Assembly: GCA_013042035.1 (NCBI GenBank) | Contig: JABDQX010000107.1 | Coordinates: forward strand, 1-16,544 | DNA from: Gammaproteobacteria bacterium | GTDB lineage: Bacteria; Pseudomonadota; Gammaproteobacteria; HK1 | DNA: 16,544 nt | Reading direction: 5' to 3' | Shown here: one piece after another, positions 6,091 through 12,913 of the stretch | How the letters are laid out: each line of letters opens with the position of its first letter | Numbering within the stretch: the first letter of the stretch is position 1 | The notes under the pieces: generated by a model | Told to the model about the DNA's origin: nothing | Databases searched by the model: none | What the model saw: only the letters and a program-made list of their open reading frames with translations | Translations under genes and position numbers: made by a program

Positions 6091-7083
6091 AACGACACCG
6101 GCCCGTAGCAGATCATGCATATTCAAGATTCCCGCCAGATGTTCCCCGTCATCGACAACAACCAATGCATTGATCTTATGGGTTTGCATCAGGACGAGCC
6201 CTTCCACGGCCAACATATCGGCCGGAACGGTTATGCAATCCCTGGTCATCAATCCGCCGATGCGGGCGCTTCGTATGTTCACTTCCTGATCCAGCGCCCG
6301 GCGAAGATCCCCATCGGTAAAGATACCGAGCACACGATCGTCCGCGTCCACCACCACGGCGGTTCCCAGTTGGGTACGTGTCATCTCCATGAGTACGTCG
6401 CCCACGACGGTGTCCGTTGTAACCCGGGGCATTGCCCGGCCGGTGTGCATAATGTCGGCCAATCTGAGGAGCAACCGCCGACCCAGGCGTCCCTTCGGGT
6501 GGGCCCTGGCAAAATCCTGGGCACTAAAGCCGCGCGCGTCCAGCAGCGCAATTGCCAGCGCATCCCCCATGACGAGTGCCGCGGTGGTGCTGGCCGTTGG
6601 GGCCAACCCAAGGGGGCAGGCCTCTTTCTCGACGCCGACATCAATGATGACATCGGCAAATCGCGCAATGTGGGACAACGGACTGCCCGTCAGAATAATC
6701 AATGGAATGTCGAGACGCTTGATGACGGGAAGGATATCGAGAATTTCCTCTGTTTCCCCCGAATTCGACAGGGCAAGCACGACATCCGTGCCGGTCAACA
6801 TACCGAGATCCCCGTGGGCCGCCTCGCCGGGATGTACAAAAAACGCGGGGGTACCGGTGCTTGCGAAGGTGGCGGCGATCTTTTTTCCGATATGACCGGA
6901 TTTACCCATTCCGATGACGACGATACGGCCCTCGCAGGCCAGCATATGGCGGCACGCTTCGACAAACGTATGATCGACCCGGGGAATCAATGCCCGTAGG
7001 GCCTGGGCCTCAGTTTCGATCACGGCGACCCCAAGGGCTACCAATGCATCATCGATACCGGGGTGCAATGAGGTTGAAGGCAT
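6088..7083 (-). CDS. kdsD: D-arabinose 5-phosphate isomerase KdsD (KpsF/GutQ family)
   Basis: This 331-aa cytosolic enzyme interconverts ribulose-5-P and arabinose-5-P, the first committed step of Kdo synthesis. The N-terminal SIS domain (about 40-180) carries GMGKSGHIGKKIA (58-70), HPGEAAHGDLG (84-94, including conserved histidines) and SNSGET (106-111). Two CBS domains follow (about 210-265, IMHTGRAMPRVTTD...GIFTDGDLRRAL, and about 278-330, LMTRDCITVPAD...GILNMHDLLRAG). Gene order next to yrbG and kdsC supports KdsD over its paralogue GutQ. No clear Shine-Dalgarno precedes the ATG. The stop codon lies inside the last unit of a tandem repeat, and a possible sigma-54-like site lies about 115-130 bp upstream. 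Confidence 0.95.
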   Translation of the reverse strand: MPSTSLHPGIDDALVALGVAVIETEAQALRALIPRVDHTFVEACRHMLACEGRIVVIGMGKSGHIGKKIAATFASTGTPAFFVHPGEAAHGDLGMLTGTDVVLALSNSGETEEILDILPVIKRLDIPLIILTGSPLSHIARFADVIIDVGVEKEACPLGLAPTASTTAALVMGDALAIALLDARGFSAQDFARAHPKGRLGRRLLLRLADIMHTGRAMPRVTTDTVVGDVLMEMTRTQLGTAVVVDADDRVLGIFTDGDLRRALDQEVNIRSARIGGLMTRDCITVPADMLAVEGLVLMQTHKINALVVVDDGEHLAGILNMHDLLRAGVV

Positions 7084-7196
7084 TTGGCGGATGGATTATC
7101 CAGTAAAAAAACCAGTTGAGGTAAATGCAAAATTCAGATTGTGCTTCATAGTAAGGCAAAAATGAGTGAAAAAGCGGAGTTCATACGGAATAAATG

Positions 7197-7213
7197 AGCA
7201 TTTTGAACGCCAA
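7197..7213 (-). promoter_or_regulatory. possible sigma-54 (-24/-12) promoter upstream of kdsD
   Basis: On the minus strand the text TTGGCGTTCAAAATGCT has GG and GC separated by exactly 10 nt, the invariant spacing of the consensus TGGCAC-N5-TTGC. The -12 half is weak (ATGC instead of TTGC). It lies in the 184-bp gap between yrbG and kdsD, orientated toward kdsD. One such match in a gap this size can arise by chance, and no activator site was identified. No convincing sigma-70 promoter was found in 7084-7267 either. Confidence 0.22.
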
Positions 7214-7267
7214 TTGTTTACAGATTCTAACGCCGCTAGGGAGTGCAAGATGAGTTTTGCGTACAGC

Positions 7268-8230
7268 TTAGTTGACATATAAATACAGCGCACCCTGATA
7301 GCCGCAGAAGATCATCAGCAGCGCGGCCCCCTCCCATCGATTAATACGGGCAGGCTTGTGGAACCCATAGCCCACAATCACCAAGGCGACACTCAAAACC
7401 AGCATGACGGGCAAGTCCCGATACAGCACGTCCGCCGGAACCGATCCGGGCGCGATGATCCCCGGCAATCCCATGACTATCAGGAGATTGAACATATTGG
7501 AGCCGATTATGTTGCCGATGGCAATATCCGGTTCCTTCTTATACGCACCCATCAGCGAGGCGCCAAGCTCCGGCAGGCTCGTGCCGATCGCAATGACGGT
7601 AAGGCCGATAATCAGATCACTGACGCCCAGCGCCTGGGCCACGTTGACAGCTCCCCACACCACGGCGCGCGCCCCCAGAAGTACGGCGACAAGACCTACG
7701 AATAACCAAAGCAGGGCGGGCAGCGTTGCAAGCGCCGGGATCGCCCCATCGAATTCCTCGCTCATGGGATCGGTGCGTTTTGCCGTTAGCCCTGTGTACA
7801 CCATCTTCCCTATCAACAAAACGAAACCGCCGATGAGGATCACCCCATCGGTGCGCGATAGCTCGCCATCCCACAACAAAAAAACCGCCAGGAAGAAAAC
7901 CGCGAACATCATGCGAAATTCCTTTCGCAGGGTTGCCGAATCCACGACAAGCGGGATAATCAGCGCGGTCAGGCCCACCACCAGACCGATATTGGTGATG
8001 TTCGAACCAATGGCATTGCCAATCGCCACATGGGGATTACCTTGCCAGGCGGCTATGCCGGAAACCAGAATCTCCGGCGCGGAGGTGCCGATGCCGACGA
8101 TGGTCAGCCCGATAATCAGCGAGGGTACGCCAAGATTGGCGGCGAGCGCCGAGGCACCGGCCACGAGCCTTTCGGCGCCCCACACCAGCAGAACGAATCC
8201 CAGTACAATGGCGAGCAGGTTGATGGTCAT
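7268..8230 (-). CDS. yrbG: Ca2+/Na+ exchanger family membrane protein (YrbG type)
   Basis: This 320-aa inner-membrane CaCA-family antiporter probably exchanges Na+ or H+ for Ca2+; the substrate of YrbG itself is not settled. The duplicated alpha repeats are obvious: GIGTSAPEILVSG (46-58) with GNAIGSNITN (71-80), and AIGTSLPELGASL (214-226) with GNIIGSNMFN (239-248). Each repeat carries the ion-coordinating Glu (52 and 221). About ten hydrophobic segments fit the fold, with a short hydrophilic loop (about 148-163) between the halves. It heads the kds/lpt cluster, as in Escherichia and relatives. No Shine-Dalgarno is seen; its probable promoter is the minus-strand arm of the inverted repeat at 8272-8353. 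Confidence 0.92.
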   Translation of the reverse strand: MTINLLAIVLGFVLLVWGAERLVAGASALAANLGVPSLIIGLTIVGIGTSAPEILVSGIAAWQGNPHVAIGNAIGSNITNIGLVVGLTALIIPLVVDSATLRKEFRMMFAVFFLAVFLLWDGELSRTDGVILIGGFVLLIGKMVYTGLTAKRTDPMSEEFDGAIPALATLPALLWLFVGLVAVLLGARAVVWGAVNVAQALGVSDLIIGLTVIAIGTSLPELGASLMGAYKKEPDIAIGNIIGSNMFNLLIVMGLPGIIAPGSVPADVLYRDLPVMLVLSVALVIVGYGFHKPARINRWEGAALLMIFCGYQGALYLYVN

Positions 8231-8271
8231 GGATCAATAATCACAAACCGGTGGGCTCGCGGAGATAGAGA

Positions 8272-8353
8272 TAGTCCGGCAATTGTTTTGCTCCTATAAT
8301 TCCGTGTTTGTTTCCCCGCGCGAAATTATAGGAGCAAAACGATTCATGGACCA
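8272..8353. promoter_or_regulatory. mirror-image divergent promoter / long inverted repeat
   Basis: Bases 8285-8301 and 8324-8340 are perfect 17-bp inverse complements (GTTTTGCTCCTATAATT), 22 bp apart. With outward and inward extension, the arms 8272-8304 and 8321-8353 match at about 26 of 33 positions. Each arm contains TATAAT (plus 8295-8300; minus 8330-8325) with a weak -35 (TAGTCC or TGGTCC) at 17-bp spacing. The left-arm box points toward the antitoxin gene and the right-arm box toward yrbG. The symmetry suits a shared operator, such as one bound by the toxin-antitoxin complex, but it could also be the remnant of a small palindromic insertion. The promoter reading is inference. Confidence 0.6.
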
Positions 8354-8371
8354 CTCGAAGGGGCATAAAGC

Positions 8372-8602
8372 GTGAACATTATCGAAATCGGAGAACAGAT
8401 TATCCGGCAGTTGCATGAGTTACCAATAGAATCCGCCGAGGAAGTGCTCGACTTTACTATGTTTTTGAAGCAAAGGCGCCAGGAAAAGGTTTTCTCACCA
8501 AAAAGTATGGGAACACAAAAACGGTACACAATCGCGGAATTAGGCGGAACCGAGCCGGATCTTGTAGCGCCGCCACGCCGACGGGAGAAATCATCACTAT
8601 GA
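8372..8602 (+). CDS. putative antitoxin, DUF2281/VapB-like
   Basis: This 76-aa protein starts at GTG 8372, preceded by AAGGGG at 8358-8363. The first 35 residues (IIRQLHELPIESAEEVLDF, then TMFLKQRR) match the pattern of DUF2281-type proteins, which are commonly found just upstream of PIN-domain toxins. The C-terminal half is basic and proline-rich (VAPPRRREKSSL), probably the toxin-wrapping tail. The stop overlaps the toxin start (ATGA, 8599-8602), the usual coupling for such pairs. It would neutralise the PIN RNase and probably bind its own promoter. No AbrB-type DNA-binding fold is evident, so how it would bind DNA is unclear. Confidence 0.75.
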   Translation: MNIIEIGEQIIRQLHELPIESAEEVLDFTMFLKQRRQEKVFSPKSMGTQKRYTIAELGGTEPDLVAPPRRREKSSL

Positions 8603-8970
8603 TTCTGGTGGATACGTCCATTTGGGTGGATCATTTGCACCAGCAGAATGAAGAACTGATCCGATTGTTGGATAACGATACGGTCCTTATCCATCCTTTC
8701 ATCATCGGAGAGCTGGCCTGCGGCAGTTTGCACAATCGTCGGCGCGTACTGGCTGGATTACATGAGGTTCCTTTGATTGAAACGATATCCAATAGCGCGG
8801 TGATGGACTTTATTGAACGCAACATGCTGTTTAACACGGGCATCGGTTGGATTGATGCCCATCTGTTGACAGCCACGGCTCAAACCAAAGCCTGCCGGTT
8901 ATGGACACGGGATAAGCGATTGCAGTTTCAGGCCGCGCGGCTGAATCTGGCGAAGACCGCTTCGACATAA
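8599..8970 (+). CDS. vapC: VapC-family PIN-domain ribonuclease toxin
   Basis: This is a 123-aa Mg2+-dependent endoribonuclease of the PIN fold, expected to arrest translation by cutting tRNA or rRNA when unbound. The acidic active site is complete: Asp5 (VDTSIW), Glu38 (IIGELACGS), Asp86 (GWIDAHLL) and Asp105 (TRDKRL). Length and motif spacing are normal for VapC. Its start overlaps the antitoxin stop by 4 bp, and it ends 28 bp before the next plus-strand gene. The target RNA cannot be told from sequence. Confidence 0.93.
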   Translation: MILVDTSIWVDHLHQQNEELIRLLDNDTVLIHPFIIGELACGSLHNRRRVLAGLHEVPLIETISNSAVMDFIERNMLFNTGIGWIDAHLLTATAQTKACRLWTRDKRLQFQAARLNLAKTAST

Positions 8971-8998
8971 CGTGTAAAAAAACCAAGAGGTCAACAAA

Positions 8999-9361
8999 AT
9001 GTCCCTTCAAGATAACGCCTGCACCATCGTGCCTTATTTCCACATTCCCTCGGAAAATCTCGTCGCCTTTAAGGCGCTTTGCCTGCGGTTCGTCGAAAAA
9101 GCCCAACAAGAAACCGGCTGTCTTTATTATGGTTTCAGCTTCGACGGAAACGCCGCCCACTGCCGGGAAGGCTACCAGGATGCCGAGGCACTGCTGGCGC
9201 ACCTCGATAATGTGGGCGAGTTGCTCAAAGAAGCGCTGACGATCGCCGAGATCACGCGTCTGGAGGTTCATGGCCCCGAGTCGGAACTGGCCAGGCTTCG
9301 TGAACCGCTCGCAGGTTTCGGTCCACGGTTTTTTACCCTGGAATTCGGGTTTCGCCAATAG
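8999..9361 (+). CDS. ABM-fold protein, putative quinol monooxygenase
   Basis: This 120-aa protein resembles the antibiotic-biosynthesis-monooxygenase/YgiN ferredoxin-like alpha+beta barrel family. It shows an opening beta strand (CTIVPYFHIP), then a long helix (ENLVAFKALCLRFVEKAQQE), the typical TGCLYYGFSFDG strand pair (39-50), and a HLDNVGELLKEAL helix (68-80) before LEVHG. Many members are small dimeric quinone-active or heme-degrading enzymes, but several are uncharacterised, so the reaction is not assigned. A good Shine-Dalgarno (AGAGGT) precedes the ATG. It lies between vapC and parC, only 13 bp before the parC start, suggesting co-transcription without an obvious functional link. Confidence 0.7.
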   Translation: MSLQDNACTIVPYFHIPSENLVAFKALCLRFVEKAQQETGCLYYGFSFDGNAAHCREGYQDAEALLAHLDNVGELLKEALTIAEITRLEVHGPESELARLREPLAGFGPRFFTLEFGFRQ

Positions 9362-9374
9362 TTTTGCCAATAAG

Positions 9375-11690
9375 ATGACCACCCCTACAAAACACACCGC
9401 CGCGCGCAAGAAAACACCCTCTGCCCCGTCAGGCAGGGCAGGCCATGGGGTGATCTCCCAAAACGGCACCATCGAACATCAACCGCTGCGGATCTTCGCG
9501 GAAAAGGCCTACCTGAATTACTCCATGTATGTGATTCTGGACCGGGCGCTGCCGCACATCGCGGACGGCATGAAACCGGTGCAGCGGCGCATCATCTACG
9601 CCATGTCGGAGCTGGGACTCTCGGCGGGGGCCAAGTACAAGAAATCGGCGCGCACCGTGGGGGATGTGCTGGGTAAATTCCACCCCCATGGCGACAGCGC
9701 CTGTTACGAGGCCATGGTGTTGATGGCCCAGGATTTCGCCTTTCGCTATCCGCTCATCGACGGTCAGGGAAACTGGGGATCCCCGGACGATCCCAAATCC
9801 TTCGCCGCCATGCGCTACACGGAGGCAAAGCTTCGCTCCATCGCCGCCGTGCTGCTGGCCGAACTCGGCCAGGGCACCGTGGACTGGGTGCCGAATTTCG
9901 ATGGCACCCTGAGCGAACCGGCGCTCTTTCCGGCGCGTTTGCCCCATGTGCTTTTGAACGGCGCATCTGGGATCGCCGTGGGGATGGCCACCGACATCCC
10001 GCCCCATAATCTGCGCGAGGTGGCCAATGCCTGTATCCATTTGCTGGCCGATCCGGACGCGGACGTGGATGCGCTCTGTCGGCATATACCGGGCCCGGAT
10101 TTCCCCACCGAGGCCGAGATCATCACCTCCCCCGAGGAACTCCGACAGATCTACCGGACCGGCAACGGCAGCGTGCGGCTGCGGGCTCGCCATGAGCACG
10201 ATAACGGCGCCATCATTATCACCGCCTTGCCCTATCAGGTCTCCGGCGGCCGTATCCAGGAGCAGATCGCGGCCCAGATGAACGCCAGAAAGCTGCCCAT
10301 GATCGAGGATCTGCGGGACGAATCCACCCACGAGAACCCGGTCCGGATCGTCATCATCACCCGCTCCAACCGGGTGGATGTGGAACAGTTGATGACGCAT
10401 CTGTTTGCCACCACCGATCTGGAACGCAGCCACCGTGTCAATATGAACATGATCGGCACGGACGGGCGGCCCCAGATCAAGGATCTGCGCACCATCCTGG
10501 TCGAGTGGCTGAATTACCGGGAAGAAACCGTACGCCGGCGCTTGACACATCGCCTGGAGAAGATCCTTGCCCGCCTGCATATCCTGGCCGGGTTGCTGGT
10601 GGCCTATCTCAACCTCGACGAGGTGATCAGAATCATCCGGGAGGAAGACAAACCGAAACCGGTACTGATGGCGCGTTTCGAACTGACCGATATCCAGGCC
10701 GAGGCTATTCTGGAGACCAAACTACGGCATCTGGCGCGGCTGGAGGAGATGCGCATCCGTGGCGAACAGGCAGAGCTGGACGCCGAGCGCAAGAAACTGG
10801 AGGCGACGCTTGCCTCCCGCGAACGCATTCGGGCGTTGATCCGGGATGAAATCCTGGCCGATGCCGAAAAATACGGCGATGCGCGCCGCTCGCCCCTGGT
10901 GGCGCGGGACCGGGCGCAGGCCATGGACCAGAATGTCCTGATACCCTCCGAACCCGTGACGGTGGTGCTGTCGGCACGGGGTTGGATACGGGCCGCCAAG
11001 GGGCATGACATCGACGTCAGAACCCTCAACTATCGCGCCGGGGACGAATTCCAGGCCGCCGCGAAAGGCCGGAGCACACAGACAGCGGTATTCCTCGATT
11101 CCACGGGCCGGGCCTATTCGCTGCCCGCCCACACCCTGCCCTCGGCCCGGGGGCAGGGTGAACCCCTGTCCGGGCGCGTCCCGCCCCCGGAGGGCGCACT
11201 GTTTTGCGGCGTCATGCTGGGAGACCCGGAAATACTGTATCTCATGGGAACGGACGCGGGCTACGGTTTTGTCACCGAACTGGGGGATCTCCATACCAAG
11301 AACAAGGCGGGCAAGGTGGTGCTGTCGATACCCGAGGGCGCGCGGGTTCTGTCGCCAGCCATCATTCCCGATGCAAGCGACGCCACCGTCGCCGCCGTCA
11401 CTTCCCAGGGCTACCTCATTGTGCACGATCTTGCCGAATTGCCCCGGCTTCGCAAGGGCAAGGGCGTCAAGATCATGCAGATCCCAGCCGCGAAACTCAA
11501 ATCACGCCAGGAATACGTGGTGGCGGTCACGATCGTCCCCCAGGGTGCCGATTTGATCATTTATGCAGGTAAGCGGCACTTCACGCTGAAGGCCGCCGAT
11601 CTGGCCCTGTACCACATGGCGCGGGGACGGCGGGGCAGAAAGCTGCCGAGGGGATTACAGCGGGTGGATGGGATGATGGCGAGTGTTTGA
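9375..11690 (+). CDS. parC: DNA topoisomerase IV subunit A, ParC
   Basis: This 771-aa type IIA topoisomerase subunit partners with ParE to decatenate daughter chromosomes. The breakage-reunion domain contains LNYSMYVILDRALPHIADG (47-65) and the catalytic Tyr148 in AMRYTEAKL. The quinolone-determining segment GKFHPHGDSACYEAM (100-114) carries Ser108 and Glu112, equivalent to E. coli Ser80 and Glu84, i.e. the sensitive residues. A coiled-coil tower follows around LEEMRIRGEQAELDAERKKLEATL, then a beta-propeller-like C-terminal domain. The size matches ParC rather than GyrA (about 875 aa), and no GyrA box was seen. I chose ATG 9375; the frame is open back to 9270 but overlaps the preceding gene. 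parE is not in the window. Confidence 0.95.
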   Translation: MTTPTKHTAARKKTPSAPSGRAGHGVISQNGTIEHQPLRIFAEKAYLNYSMYVILDRALPHIADGMKPVQRRIIYAMSELGLSAGAKYKKSARTVGDVLGKFHPHGDSACYEAMVLMAQDFAFRYPLIDGQGNWGSPDDPKSFAAMRYTEAKLRSIAAVLLAELGQGTVDWVPNFDGTLSEPALFPARLPHVLLNGASGIAVGMATDIPPHNLREVANACIHLLADPDADVDALCRHIPGPDFPTEAEIITSPEELRQIYRTGNGSVRLRARHEHDNGAIIITALPYQVSGGRIQEQIAAQMNARKLPMIEDLRDESTHENPVRIVIITRSNRVDVEQLMTHLFATTDLERSHRVNMNMIGTDGRPQIKDLRTILVEWLNYREETVRRRLTHRLEKILARLHILAGLLVAYLNLDEVIRIIREEDKPKPVLMARFELTDIQAEAILETKLRHLARLEEMRIRGEQAELDAERKKLEATLASRERIRALIRDEILADAEKYGDARRSPLVARDRAQAMDQNVLIPSEPVTVVLSARGWIRAAKGHDIDVRTLNYRAGDEFQAAAKGRSTQTAVFLDSTGRAYSLPAHTLPSARGQGEPLSGRVPPPEGALFCGVMLGDPEILYLMGTDAGYGFVTELGDLHTKNKAGKVVLSIPEGARVLSPAIIPDASDATVAAVTSQGYLIVHDLAELPRLRKGKGVKIMQIPAAKLKSRQEYVVAVTIVPQGADLIIYAGKRHFTLKAADLALYHMARGRRGRKLPRGLQRVDGMMASV

Positions 11691-11835
11691 CGAGCACGAT
11701 GACGACGGCAATGGTGGTGCCTGATGGAGGAATGACCACCACAGAGGGCACAGAGAACACAGAGTGAAGAAGAGAGGGTAAAGAGGCCAAAGAAAATACC
11801 TGCTCCCTCTTTCTCTGCCGTCCCTGGCAACTGGG

Positions 11836-11872
11836 TCCCGCCAATCCCTGGCGGGATGACGGGGGATTGGCG
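11836..11872. repeat. two mutually exclusive stem-loops
   Basis: TCCCGCCA (11836-11843) pairs perfectly with TGGCGGGA (11849-11856). Alternatively CGCCAATCCC (11839-11848) pairs perfectly with GGGATTGGCG (11863-11872). The two stems share bases and cannot form together. No poly-U tract follows, so this is not a classical terminator. It is probably part of a dispersed palindromic repeat downstream of parC. Confidence 0.6.
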
Positions 11873-11910
11873 TGATTTGAACTGGTCGCTTTTCCTGAAT
11901 TACCGCCCCC

Positions 11911-11961
11911 CGTCATTCCGGCAGGGATACGTCATTCTCGCGAAAGCGGGAACGGGATCCA
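11911..11961. repeat. known-type proteobacterial hairpin repeat (CGTCATTC...GCGGGAA...GGATCCAG)
   Basis: The text CGTCATTCCGGCAGGG, then GTCATTCTCGC-GAAA-GCGGGAA, then GGGATCCAG matches a widely dispersed proteobacterial repeat whose usual form is CGTCATTCCCGCGAAAGCGG followed by GAATCCAG. Stem TTCTCGC/GCGGGAA (11935-11941, 11946-11952) has a GAAA tetraloop and one G-T pair. CGTCATTC appears at 11911-11918 and again, with one mismatch in the flank, at 11930-11937, a local direct duplication. Confidence 0.6.
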
Positions 11962-12073
11962 GCGCCAGGGATGGTAGAAATACATGGAAGCTGGCGTAAA
12001 CTCGGGGTACGGTAGGTAGTACCTTTTTCTCTGTTCTTAACTCTGTGTCCTCTGTGGTGGTCATTCTTCTATA

Positions 12074-12187
12074 TCAGCCCTGGGCACTCTCCAGGTTCTC
12101 GTAGTCCAAATCCGGGGCGTCTGCGAGGTTGCGGCCACGGCTGGCGGCAAGGGCGCGGATAAAACCGCCGAAGTCCGCTGGCCTCAT
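12074..12187 (-). CDS. 37-codon ORF translationally coupled to the HybE-like gene
   Basis: This short frame begins MRPADFGGFIRALAASRGRN, with a GGGAG purine stretch just upstream. Its ATG overlaps the TGA of the preceding HybE-like gene in an ATGA arrangement (12184-12187), which argues for translation. The sequence is codon-typical and ends after an acidic stretch (DAPDLDYENLESAQG). I do not recognise a family. It could be an accessory mini-protein, the separated C-terminal part of the HybE-like protein after a frameshift, or chance. Confidence 0.45.
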   Translation of the reverse strand: MRPADFGGFIRALAASRGRNLADAPDLDYENLESAQG

Positions 12188-12747
12188 GTCTCCCGGGATG
12201 GGCGATGGAAAAATTCACGCCGGGAGATGTCTTCTTGCCAATGGCAACGGCGATTGAGTTTTTTGATGTTTTCGGTGCGAATCCGGATGACGTTGTTCCA
12301 GGCTTCGTAGGCGTCGTTCGGGGAGGTGAAATCTTCCATGGACTGGATCAGCGGCTGTACGAGGTAATGACCGATCGCCGGGTGATAATTGACATGGGCC
12401 TTCTCGGTGGTTTTCTTGACCTGTACCTGAATACCGGGGCCTATTACCGTGTAGGGCTTGTTCGACTGCTCCGTTGCCCGCCAACCCGCCGGGATGGCGA
12501 CAGGTGGCGCCTGGACCGGCATGTAGACCCTCGCCAGCATCCACGGGGTGAGCAACAGGAATACGCGCCAGGGCTCAACGCGTCGCAAGGCACGCACGAG
12601 GATAGGGAGATCATGGTTGACCATCATGTCTTCCTGAGTGAACCACGTCCGGTAGATATCGGCAAATGCCGCCTCAATGGCCGCGACAAACGCGGTATCT
12701 TCCAGCGTCGCCAGGGGGATTTCCCATGTTTGTGTATTGTTATTCAT
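12184..12747 (-). CDS. orphan HybE/HupJ-like [NiFe]-hydrogenase chaperone family protein
   Basis: This 187-aa soluble protein shows the HybE pattern. An N-terminal IEAAFADIYRTW helix (25-36) corresponds to the AAFEEI region of E. coli HybE. LLLTPWMLARVYMP (64-77) is nearly the HybE VITPWMLSAVIFP signature. A GHYLVQPLIQSMEDF segment (about 125-139) parallels SCSLMSPLSHSM. A C-terminal SRREFFHR tail resembles the family's RRALLFGR. HybE proteins help mature the large subunit or its cofactor in hydrogenase-2-type enzymes. No hydrogenase, hyp or Tat genes are in view, so this may be a repurposed homologue. No Shine-Dalgarno is seen, and a TATGAT (12757-12762) lies only about 10 bp upstream, so the message may be leaderless. 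Assignment is by remembered motif similarity. Confidence 0.62.
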   Translation of the reverse strand: MNNNTQTWEIPLATLEDTAFVAAIEAAFADIYRTWFTQEDMMVNHDLPILVRALRRVEPWRVFLLLTPWMLARVYMPVQAPPVAIPAGWRATEQSNKPYTVIGPGIQVQVKKTTEKAHVNYHPAIGHYLVQPLIQSMEDFTSPNDAYEAWNNVIRIRTENIKKLNRRCHWQEDISRREFFHRPSRET

Positions 12748-12862
12748 AACGCGAAATCATAGCACAGGACGCGGCACGCTCTTGGTAACGGATGTGAACC
12801 GGGGCTCACTTGCGAGTCAATTTTATGTTATACCTTGAGCGGTTGGTGTTTTTGCAGTCGGA

Positions 12863-12913
12863 ATGATGACGAAATTGCGAATGAGAAAAATTGCAGGGAT
12901 AGTGCGGCGATGA
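12863..12913 (+). CDS. 16-codon leader ORF overlapping the RND gene start
   Basis: The frame MMTKLRMRKIAGIVRR is preceded by CGGA. It ends in a TGA that overlaps the RND permease ATG (ATGA, 12910-12913). The basic, short product could be a leader whose translation couples to the transporter, or the stub of a lost upstream gene (an RND operon normally starts with the adaptor). It is too short to prove by sequence alone. Confidence 0.25.
   Translation: MMTKLRMRKIAGIVRR

Larger units (their letters stand above)
11730..12066. mobile_element. 337-bp repeat element with 26-bp inverted ends (ACCACAGAGG type)
   Basis: Left end 11730-11755 and right end 12041-12066 are inverted copies matching at 25 of 26 positions (core GACCACCACAGAGG). 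Both ends continue inward as purine-rich CACAGAG/AGAGA text. This end sequence recurs in intergenic DNA of many environmental bacteria (general knowledge). No coding frame or obvious target duplication is visible, so it may be a fold-back repeat rather than a transposon. It contains a nested hairpin repeat and lies just past the parC stop, within 11691-12073, where I find no gene. Confidence 0.65.

Noticed and set aside
6115..6999. 294-aa plus-strand frame opposite kdsD
   Set aside because: Antisense shadow of a secure SIS-CBS protein; His/Gln/Asp-rich without motifs.
7096..7293. 65-aa minus frame in the yrbG-kdsD gap
   Set aside because: Overlaps the end of yrbG, has no ribosome-binding site and an unlikely composition; more simply a leader region.
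7404..8240. 278-aa plus-strand frame opposite yrbG
   Set aside because: Antisense of membrane-protein coding sequence; Pro/Ser/Thr-rich with no supporting start signals.
9270..9374. N-terminal extension of ParC by 35 residues
   Set aside because: It would overlap the ABM-fold gene and lacks ParC similarity; ATG 9375 gives a family-like length.
9429..10580. 383-aa open frame antisense to parC
   Set aside because: Shadow of the conserved ParC N-terminal domain; no family-like motifs and no start signals.
10722..11426. 234-aa open frame antisense to the parC 3' part
   Set aside because: Shadow frame with unlikely residue composition and no recognisable fold.
12835..12909. N-terminal extension of the RND permease by 25 residues
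   Set aside because: RND proteins begin a few residues before TM1 (WFARNGVAANLL style); the extension is Cys-rich and non-conserved in style, and ATG 12910 has a purine-rich site upstream.
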